From Lachnospiraceae bacterium (GTDB lineage Bacteria > Bacillota > Clostridia > Lachnospirales > Lachnospiraceae), in the NCBI GenBank assembly GCA_009787745.1, contig WQST01000101.1, positions 1-8,358 of the forward strand: a stretch of 8,358 nt of DNA, in the 5' to 3' direction. Below are positions 1-5,029 of the stretch, piece after piece. Position 1 is the first letter of the stretch; each line of letters opens with the position of its first letter. The notes beneath the pieces were generated by a model. It saw only the letters and a program-made list of their open reading frames with translations. It had not been told where the DNA came from and searched no databases. A program made the translations under genes and the position numbers.

Positions 1-311
1 ATATCGGTAATATCACTTGCAATGTCAGGAAAGTAATTATCAATATCATAGACTTTTTTGCATGTCTCGCATATAAAGTGATAGTGATTTCGAAGATTAT
101 GGTCATAATGTGCGGAGCCATAGTAGTTGCCGATGTTTATTAACTCCCCCGACTCCGCCATTTGACTTAAATTCCGATATACAGTTGCTTTACTGATTGA
201 CGGATGCTTCACCGCAACGCACTCATAGACCTGTTCAGCCGTTGCGTGGATATCAAGTTCTTTCACCGCATCAAAGATCAGTTTCCGCTGAATTGTATTT
301 CTTTTATTCAT
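1..311 (-). CDS. perR: PerR-like Fur-family peroxide/metal regulator (3' end outside window)
   Basis: Only the first 103 residues are present; the gene runs off the left edge. Seen: an N-terminal winged helix with the recognition segment SKATVYRNL (residues 40-48), then NHYHFIC (75-81) and a CETC pair (81-84), the structural zinc Cys-X2-Cys of the Fur family. Residues at the positions of the B. subtilis PerR regulatory metal ligands can be matched by eye: His22 in IHATAE, Asp70 in HYD, His76/His78, and Asp89 or Asp91 in YDID. Asp rather than Glu at the HYD position favours PerR over Fur. Family role: an Fe/Mn-dependent repressor inactivated when peroxide oxidises its metal-binding histidines. 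The ATG follows the rubrerythrin stop after one base, with only a weak ribosome site, so it is probably translated by coupling on the same mRNA. Inferred to repress its own operon through the operator near 887-901. The Fur-family call is firm; the PerR subtype is likely. Confidence 0.85.
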   Translation of the reverse strand, partial: MNKRNTIQRKLIFDAVKELDIHATAEQVYECVAVKHPSISKATVYRNLSQMAESGELINIGNYYGSAHYDHNLRNHYHFICETCKKVYDIDNYFPDIASDITD

Positions 312-312
312 A

Positions 313-855
313 TTAGAAATAACGCTTAAGTAAGCCTTGGAAAGCCGTACCATGACGTGCTTCATCTTTGCACATTTCATGGACGGTATCATGAATAGCA
401 TCAAGATCTTGTTGTTTTGCCTTAACCGCAAGATCCTTTTTGCCTTGAGTTGCTCCGTGTTCTGCTAAAACACGCATTTCAAGGTTTTTCTTCGTTGAAG
501 TATCAACGACTTCGCCTAAAAGTTCCGCGAATTTCGCGGCATGTTCAGCTTCTTCAAAGGCGATTCTTTTGTAAGCTTCCGCAATTTCGGGATAACCTTC
601 CCTGTCAGCTTGGCGGCTCATGGCAAGATACATACCGACTTCTGTACATTCGCCCATGAAATTCTGACGCAATCCTTCAACAATTTCAGGGTCAACGCCT
701 TTCGCAACACCGATTACATGCTCGTCCGCAAAAACTAGCCCTGTACTTGATTGTTCTTTGAATTTCGCCGCCGGAGCTTTACATTGCGGGCAATTTTCAG
801 GAGCTTCCGCCCCCTCATGGACATAACCACAGATAGTGCAGATAAATTTTTTCAT
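313..855 (-). CDS. Reverse rubrerythrin (N-terminal rubredoxin domain, C-terminal diiron domain)
   Basis: A 180-residue non-haem iron protein expected to reduce hydrogen peroxide (and, in clostridial relatives, oxygen) in the cytoplasm using NADH-derived electrons. Residues 1-35 form a rubredoxin-like Fe(Cys)4 site with CTIC (Cys6, Cys9) and CPQC (Cys22, Cys25). Residues about 55-180 form a four-helix ferritin-like domain with the ligand pattern E-X2-E (Glu69, Glu72) and two E-X2-H motifs (Glu102/His105 and Glu165/His168). Classical rubrerythrins have the diiron domain first, so this order defines the reverse type, and the length suits that family. The start is supported by AAAGGA 7 bases upstream (863-868). 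It is first in a unit with the PerR-like gene, which starts one base after its stop. A strong promoter with a PerR-like operator lies just upstream, which fits peroxide-inducible expression as known for clostridial reverse rubrerythrins. All expected metal ligands are visible. Confidence 0.93.
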   Translation of the reverse strand: MKKFICTICGYVHEGAEAPENCPQCKAPAAKFKEQSSTGLVFADEHVIGVAKGVDPEIVEGLRQNFMGECTEVGMYLAMSRQADREGYPEIAEAYKRIAFEEAEHAAKFAELLGEVVDTSTKKNLEMRVLAEHGATQGKKDLAVKAKQQDLDAIHDTVHEMCKDEARHGTAFQGLLKRYF

Positions 856-880
856 AGTATTTTCCTTTCGTTTTGCATCA

Positions 881-901
881 TAATGATAATGATTATTATA
901 A
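881..901. promoter_or_regulatory. Putative PerR/Fur operator overlapping the -10
   Basis: On the minus strand bases 901-887 read TTATAATAATCATTA, which matches the PerR-box consensus TTATAATnATTATAA at 12 of the 14 specified positions. On the plus strand the same stretch contains tandem ATAAT/GATAAT units like those in Fur boxes. The site covers the -10 and the start region, where a bound repressor would block RNA polymerase. The regulator encoded in the same unit is PerR-like, so autoregulation is the simplest reading. It is called from consensus similarity only, and a Fur site cannot be excluded. Confidence 0.7.
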
Positions 902-923
902 AGTATAGAGTATTGAAAGTCAA
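895..923 (-). promoter_or_regulatory. SigA-type promoter of the rubrerythrin-perR unit
   Basis: On the minus strand TTGACT (923-918) is separated by exactly 17 bases from a perfect TATAAT (900-895), 40 bases upstream of the rubrerythrin ATG. The -35 begins only 8 bases after the stop codon of the upstream peptidase gene, so this is a dedicated promoter at the end of that gene. The near-consensus boxes suggest high activity when derepressed. Confidence 0.85.
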
Positions 924-925
924 TA
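911..925. repeat. 15-bp dyad over the -35 of the rubrerythrin promoter
   Basis: A perfect inverted repeat, TATTGA-CTT-TCAATA on the minus strand, contains the whole -35 hexamer. It could be a second regulator site. It is too short and AT-rich to act as a terminator and has no T-run. No regulator can be assigned from the sequence. Confidence 0.45.
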
Positions 926-930
926 GCTTT

Positions 931-3000
931 TTAATAAATCCGCTGTCCCCGCACCGTGAAAATAATCGGTTCAGAAAAATAACTGTTATTCCGCACATCT
1001 ATCATTTCAAACATGCAAATAAAGGTTCCGTCGCCGATTGACCTTTTATCAAAGCGCGTATTCTCAGTAATTACAATTGCCTCCGTTCCGACAGGAATAT
1101 AATCTTCGAAAGAGTCGCCGATATTCCCGACGAAATGGACTGGGTTGATAATATCACCGGGGACAAGAAGACGAATTTCTCCGTCAGCCATTCCTGTATC
1201 AGCGAATATCCTTCGTGCGCCGAGTATTTCGTATTTTTTACTGCTAATTGAATAACTAATAGTTAAAACATGAATATCATTATCTAATAGAATCGGTACG
1301 ACATAATACCGCCGGCCGTTTGCTTCTCCGGAAAATTCCATATAAACAGGAGAACCATCAATCATTCCCCATGTACCGTCGAATTGATAGGAAAAAAAGC
1401 CTCTATCCCAATTGTAGGTTAAGTCGTTGTCAAAACCGAGAATAAACACCACGTCACTTATTTCATCATAAGCAGAAATAACAAAACTTACCTCGCTCAA
1501 ATTGAGGGCAAGATCACTACCGACATTGAGAAAGACTTTGGAATTATCTGATTTTTCAAGGGGAAGCCCCCAAAAATCAGCAGCGGACGGTATCCGGAAC
1601 GGATCAATCCGAAAATTATGGTAATCTTCAAACAGATGCTCCATTTGCCAATAAAAACTGTACATTTTCGGCGATGGCTTACCAAAAAGCACATAATCAT
1701 AATAATAAGCAAGCCCTTTTGAGATACCTAAACTATGATAATTATAAAAATCGTCAATATCTCCGTCAAACTTATAGTAACAAGAAAGCCCGCCGGCGTC
1801 GGTGCGTTGCTTACCGTTTATTTTATAATAAACGGCATTATCAAGCGCCGCTTGAACGATCGGTTTGCTGTACGGCAGTAAATCAGCGGACTTATTAACT
1901 AAATCACCGATATCAATCATATTGGTGAACCCCTCGGAGCGTGTATTGCCGCCGAAATTCAAGACATTCCGTGCGTTACGCCCGAATTTGCCGATGAATG
2001 ACGTGCTGTTTCCGGCTAAATATAATGCCTCGGCACCCATAATATCAAGCGCTTCAATGACCTCCTCGATTTTGGCGATATCAATAACCGACAGTGTCGC
2101 ATAATCATCGTTTTCCAGTTCACGACATCCTTTTAAATATGTTTCGCCGATTATTCGCCCCCAGTCGCCGCCGTGCATCCCGGGCCTCTCGGCTAAGGCG
2201 CGGAAAAGTTCTTCATATTCCCACCCGCAACCCGGTTCAAGTTCCTGCGAAGCCACCATCCATCTAGCGAAGCCCTTAAGCGTATTGGCGGTTTCAACCG
2301 TCGCCATCAGACAAGCGTCGAAACCGATTAACTCATAATGCGGATTAGCTGTGTCAAGTTGGGCGGTGAGTAATAGCGCACTTCTTACTTCGGGTAAAAG
2401 AAGTGAGTCCATATCATAAAGTTCATCAAAAGCAATCCCCGCCATGCTTCCCCCGCCATGGTTCCAAAAAATTACAGCGCGGTGATCCGCGGGATAGTTT
2501 TCATTGCAAAAACGGAGAAAATTCTCTAAAGTCTTGCTATCGCCCATATTGGCACGAGGTATTTTTTCAACCAATTCAAAACCGTTACCGGTGTATGTAT
2601 AACGGCTATTACTGTTTGCGTCAATATCAAATTCATGCCAGTAGTTTGAACCGCCGGTTTCAATAACAACTGTTATGTTATCGGGAAGATCGACATTCAT
2701 CATTTCTGCTAAGTCAGCACTGGCAAACCCGTTTTGACTTTCAAGATCACTTCCGCACAAATACCAATAAATCGCCCAAGTGTCATTCGGGTCATAGAAA
2801 TCTTCGATGTCAAAATCAAGATAGTCGTTTACGGCGGCAATTTCCGTTAACGGCGACGAGGCAGGAGAGGAAACAACCCTTGCCTCATTTACGGGGGCGG
2901 TAACTTGGACTGTCCGAGCCCCGCAGGCGGATAAAAAGATAGCTGTCAGTAAAAGAATGGCAATGATGTTCCGTTGGCATTTAAGCTTTTTGGTTTTCAT
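931..3000 (-). CDS. Clostripain-family (peptidase C11) lipoprotein
   Basis: A 689-residue predicted cysteine peptidase anchored on the outer face of the membrane. A signal peptide (basic MKTKKLKCQR, hydrophobic 11-22) ends in the lipobox LSAC, with Cys26 as the expected lipidated residue. A low-complexity linker follows to about residue 70. The C11 domain begins with WAIYWYLCGSDLES (75-88). The catalytic His is in WNHGGGS (His181) and the nucleophile in FDACLMA (Cys230). Known C11 members cleave after Arg or Lys; that specificity is inferred here, not shown. About 300 residues after the catalytic region, beginning near 450, have no motif I recognise and may be a beta-rich C-terminal domain. 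Start: AAGGGG sits 8 bases before the ATG. The ATG overlaps the upstream nitroreductase stop as ATGA, so the two genes are translationally coupled. Substrate unknown. No frameshift is seen, and both catalytic residues are present. Confidence 0.88.
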   Translation of the reverse strand: MKTKKLKCQRNIIAILLLTAIFLSACGARTVQVTAPVNEARVVSSPASSPLTEIAAVNDYLDFDIEDFYDPNDTWAIYWYLCGSDLESQNGFASADLAEMMNVDLPDNITVVIETGGSNYWHEFDIDANSNSRYTYTGNGFELVEKIPRANMGDSKTLENFLRFCNENYPADHRAVIFWNHGGGSMAGIAFDELYDMDSLLLPEVRSALLLTAQLDTANPHYELIGFDACLMATVETANTLKGFARWMVASQELEPGCGWEYEELFRALAERPGMHGGDWGRIIGETYLKGCRELENDDYATLSVIDIAKIEEVIEALDIMGAEALYLAGNSTSFIGKFGRNARNVLNFGGNTRSEGFTNMIDIGDLVNKSADLLPYSKPIVQAALDNAVYYKINGKQRTDAGGLSCYYKFDGDIDDFYNYHSLGISKGLAYYYDYVLFGKPSPKMYSFYWQMEHLFEDYHNFRIDPFRIPSAADFWGLPLEKSDNSKVFLNVGSDLALNLSEVSFVISAYDEISDVVFILGFDNDLTYNWDRGFFSYQFDGTWGMIDGSPVYMEFSGEANGRRYYVVPILLDNDIHVLTISYSISSKKYEILGARRIFADTGMADGEIRLLVPGDIINPVHFVGNIGDSFEDYIPVGTEAIVITENTRFDKRSIGDGTFICMFEMIDVRNNSYFSEPIIFTVRGQRIY

Positions 3001-3704
3001 AATGTATTCCCCTTGACGGTTCCCATGTAAACATGCCCCTTAATTTCGGGTACGCCGGTCTCTTTTAAATAATTAAAATCATTGCTTTCCGATGCGATAT
3101 GGCAAAGAGCAATGCCCATATCAATGGAATTGAGTTTCTTATAAAAGACTGCTATCAGCGGTTTGGTTTTCTTACGGTAGCAACGTATTTTTCCGTCTCT
3201 TGCGGAGAAATACCAATTTTGTGAGTTGGTAGCGCTTGGCGCAAGTCTTGCGGCTTCAAGGCGCTCGTCGGAACCATCGCTTATTTCGGTCAGCGGCTTT
3301 CGCTTGAAGTCGGAAAGTTCGCGGTGTAAAGGTTCGTTAGCTTTTCCGAAGGCTGTACATATGACAAAAGGCAAAGCCGAATTTTCTTTATCTTCAGGTT
3401 TTGATGCGCCGAGCCAGCAAGCGCCGAGACCCGATTCGGATAGGTACAAATCAATTTGCTGGCCGATGAAGCCAATGTTTTCATAAGCGCCTTCTTTTTC
3501 TTCGCTGCCGAAAATCAGGTAATGCGGTGCTTTGATATTAAATATCCCCGCGGTTTTGTTAGTGATTTCGATGGAATAGCGTATATCAGGATAAAGCGGT
3601 TTAATATGCTTTATATAATCTTTAATATTATTGAGAGTTTCGCTGTCAAGGGGAGTAAGGTCATATTTGCGGATCGATTTACGTTTTCTGATTATTTCGT
3701 TCAT
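2997..3704 (-). CDS. Nitroreductase-family (TM1586-like) FMN protein
   Basis: A 235-residue soluble protein resembling the putative nitroreductase family typified by TM1586, in which two nitroreductase-like halves lie in one chain. Seen: an N-terminal RKRKSIRKYD (residues 6-15), as in FMN-phosphate-binding starts of nitroreductases; SGLGACWLGA (91-100), a typical nitroreductase segment; and APSATNSQNWYF (155-166), which matches the FMN-binding 'APSxxNxQPW' type motif. The reaction would be NAD(P)H-dependent two-electron reduction of an unknown substrate. Start: an in-frame ATG 63 bases further upstream would add 21 residues with no family resemblance and would lie over the promoter. The ATG at 3704 has AGGT about 7 bases upstream and begins exactly where homology does. 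It is first in a two-gene unit, with its TGA overlapping the next ATG. The pairing with a secreted peptidase has no clear functional logic. Confidence 0.82.
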   Translation of the reverse strand: MNEIIRKRKSIRKYDLTPLDSETLNNIKDYIKHIKPLYPDIRYSIEITNKTAGIFNIKAPHYLIFGSEEKEGAYENIGFIGQQIDLYLSESGLGACWLGASKPEDKENSALPFVICTAFGKANEPLHRELSDFKRKPLTEISDGSDERLEAARLAPSATNSQNWYFSARDGKIRCYRKKTKPLIAVFYKKLNSIDMGIALCHIASESNDFNYLKETGVPEIKGHVYMGTVKGNTL

Positions 3705-3737
3705 GTATTTACCTATTTTCTTTTTATGTCTACAGTC

Positions 3738-3766
3738 AGAATAACACAAAGGATGAAAAATGTCCA
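3738..3766 (-). promoter_or_regulatory. Candidate promoter of the nitroreductase-peptidase unit
   Basis: On the minus strand TGGACA (3766-3761), a 17-base spacer and TATTCT (3743-3738), preceded by TGT as in extended -10 promoters. It ends 33 bases before the chosen start. The -10 is only a 4/6 match, so this is a moderate call. It is divergent from the promoter at 3790-3818. Confidence 0.45.
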
Positions 3767-3789
3767 AAACAGTTTTATGGAAAGCATAC

Positions 3790-3818
3790 TTGACATTAGG
3801 CAGTATAAGTGTTATATT
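3790..3818 (+). promoter_or_regulatory. SigA-type promoter of the XRE-membrane protein pair
   Basis: A perfect TTGACA (3790-3795), a 17-base spacer and TATATT (3813-3818), 41 bases before the XRE start codon. The short hexamers ACATTA (3793-3798) and TAATGT (3818-3823) form an inverted pair around the core promoter, possibly by chance. Confidence 0.82.
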
Positions 3819-3823
3819 AATGT

Positions 3824-3835
3824 AAAGTACACTTT
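3824..3835. promoter_or_regulatory. Palindromic putative operator AAAGT-AC-ACTTT
   Basis: A perfect 5+2+5 inverted repeat placed 5 bases after the -10, over the expected transcription start. Its position suits a repressor that blocks initiation. The obvious candidate is the XRE protein encoded 25 bases downstream, acting on its own promoter. Inferred from symmetry and position only. Confidence 0.55.
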
Positions 3836-3859
3836 CCGTTTGCAGATTATGAGGATATT

Positions 3860-4066
3860 ATGAAAAACAAGCTTGAGGAACTGCGAAAGCAGAGAGGAAT
3901 AAGGCAAGAGGAACTGGCCGAGAAGCTGGAAGTATCGCGCCAAACCATCGGCTCTCTTGAAAACGGCAGATATAACCCGTCAATTATTTTGGCAATTAAG
4001 ATAGCTCGCTTTTTCGATTTAAGCGTTGAAGAGATTTTTATTTATGGGGAGGATATAGATGTCTAA
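3860..4066 (+). CDS. Small XRE-family (YozG-like) transcriptional repressor
   Basis: A 68-residue protein that is almost entirely one helix-turn-helix domain. The first helices carry LRKQRGIRQEELAEKL, and the recognition helix region reads VSRQTIGSLENGRYNPS (about residues 25-41). The C-terminal FFDLSVEEIF is typical of the YozG/HTH_3 group. Start: GAGG lies 5 bases upstream of the ATG. The stop overlaps the next gene by 8 bases. Small regulators of this kind commonly sit directly before a membrane protein gene and repress their own operon; the palindrome at 3824-3835 would be its site. Target and inducer are unknown. Confidence 0.88.
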   Translation: MKNKLEELRKQRGIRQEELAEKLEVSRQTIGSLENGRYNPSIILAIKIARFFDLSVEEIFIYGEDIDV

Positions 4067-4484
4067 GAAAGCTTTATTTAAGAAAACCGAAAGAGTTTAT
4101 ATGATTCTCACTTCGCTTGGATTATTGCTTAATGGAAGCGGAAGCCTTTGGTCAGGTTTGAATGAAATAAACCACATCTTCGAATTTCTAAGCGGTATCG
4201 GCTGTGCAATGATTTTCATAGGGGTAATCGGTATTTTCCGCTTAAGGAAAAATCCCAATATCACAAAGCAGCAAGAGATTGAAGAAAGCGATGAGCGAAA
4301 CATCAGAATCCGCGAGAAATCAGCATACAGCACTTTTTTTATCACGTTGCTTATGCTTACGGTTGCCGTGATAGTTTGCGTGATACTTGGAAATATAATA
4401 GCTTGCATAATTATCAATATCTTTATGGCTGTCCATGTACTTAGTTATCTTATATTATTGCATTTTAATAATAACAAAATGTAA
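4059..4484 (+). CDS. Four-helix integral membrane protein (possibly DUF2178-like)
   Basis: A 141-residue protein with four hydrophobic segments, at about residues 13-32, 40-60, 91-110 and 113-135. Between helices 2 and 3 is a charged cytoplasmic-looking loop containing EESDERNIRIREKSAY (75-90). This 'ESDER' signature is seen in small membrane proteins encoded after XRE regulators in Firmicutes. Its ATG lies inside the end of the XRE gene (8-base overlap) with a strong GGGGAGG six bases upstream, so the two are co-translated. Function is unknown. By context it may control the activity of the XRE regulator or be its main target. A terminator-like hairpin follows 7 bases after the stop. Confidence 0.8.
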   Translation: MSKKALFKKTERVYMILTSLGLLLNGSGSLWSGLNEINHIFEFLSGIGCAMIFIGVIGIFRLRKNPNITKQQEIEESDERNIRIREKSAYSTFFITLLMLTVAVIVCVILGNIIACIIINIFMAVHVLSYLILLHFNNNKM

Positions 4485-4491
4485 GAGTTGC

Positions 4492-4540
4492 AAATACAAA
4501 TAATTAGCCCCCGGATCAATTCTGAGGGCATTTGTATTTT
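4492..4540. terminator. Bidirectional intrinsic terminator between convergent genes
   Basis: A stem of AAATACAAAT (4492-4501) with ATTTGTATTT (4530-4539), extended inside by GCCC (4507-4510) with GGGC (4526-4529) after a 5-base bulge. On the plus strand the stem ends in a short T-rich stretch; on the minus strand the exit is also T-rich. It lies between the membrane protein stop (4484) and the flgB stop (4560) and would serve both. The T-runs are short and interrupted. Confidence 0.72.
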
Positions 4541-4559
4541 ACTAAGATTACTCACATTA

Positions 4560-4934
4560 TTACTTCTGCATAACAGACTTAAGCCCCGCAAATTTCCGAT
4601 TCATAATATCAATCAGGGCATTATATTTAAGCTGATTGGCGGCTAACATTGCGCTTTCTGTGTCAGGGTCAACATTATTGCCGTCTAAGCGATAAGAATA
4701 ACCCTTATTATCGGTGAAAACTCTTGCATCTAGGCGTGAAAGATCTAAATTACGTGTTCTGCCCTGATGCATCATTTGCCGTCTGAGCTGCTCTTCAAAA
4801 TTAATATCCTTGCGCTTATAGCCGGGAGTGGTGTTATTGGCAATATTATTAGCGATAACCTCATTTCTTTTCCATGAGGCATCGGCAGTTTTATTAAGCA
4901 TATTTATGTGATTAAAAACATTGGTATTTATCAT
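4560..4934 (-). CDS. flgB: Flagellar basal-body proximal rod protein FlgB
   Basis: A 124-residue secreted rod component of the flagellar basal body, within the usual FlgB length range. The N-terminal rod signature runs ANNIANNTTPGYKRKDINF (residues 28-46), the 'NxANxxTPGYKR' motif of rod and hook proteins. The C-terminal region has YRLDGNNVDPDTE (81-93) and NQLKYNALIDIMNRKF (100-115), typical of FlgB. It has no cleavable signal, as expected for type III flagellar export. Start: AAGGTGG (4949-4943) lies 8 bases upstream of the ATG. In most bacteria flgB is followed by flgC and fliE. Here the next genes in its direction are convergent and a terminator follows, so it stands alone. Its upstream neighbour encodes a c-di-GMP phosphodiesterase, which also bears on motility. 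No truncation is seen. Confidence 0.92.
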   Translation of the reverse strand: MINTNVFNHINMLNKTADASWKRNEVIANNIANNTTPGYKRKDINFEEQLRRQMMHQGRTRNLDLSRLDARVFTDNKGYSYRLDGNNVDPDTESAMLAANQLKYNALIDIMNRKFAGLKSVMQK

Positions 4935-4983
4935 ACTTCATTCCACCTTAAATCTTGTGTTATCAGAAGCTATTCTCTAATAA

Positions 4984-5012
4984 AATATAACACGTTCCCC
5001 CCCAATTGTCAA
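4984..5012 (-). promoter_or_regulatory. SigA-type promoter of flgB
   Basis: On the minus strand a perfect TTGACA (5012-5007), a 17-base spacer and TATATT (4989-4984), 49 bases before the flgB ATG. The -35 starts 17 bases after the stop of the EIIC-EAL gene. The spacer contains a run of seven G. It resembles a housekeeping promoter, not a flagellar sigma-28 promoter. Confidence 0.82.
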
Positions 5013-5029
5013 ATAGTGATTTTTTCCTG

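Noticed and set aside
1674..2104. Plus-strand open frames opposite the C11 peptidase
   Set aside because: They fall within the coding sequence of a gene with intact catalytic motifs, and no ribosome site or homology is seen.
3705..3767. 21-residue N-terminal extension of the nitroreductase
   Set aside because: The extension shows no family similarity and overlaps the likely promoter; the downstream ATG has a ribosome site and starts at the conserved RKRKSIRKYD region.
3456..3863. A 135-residue open frame on the plus strand across the nitroreductase start and promoter region
   Set aside because: It lies antisense to a well-supported gene, spans both divergent promoters, and its translation has no recognisable domain.
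4935..5029. c-di-GMP riboswitch upstream of flgB
   Set aside because: The leader is too short and lacks the conserved GEMM core sequences and paired helices.
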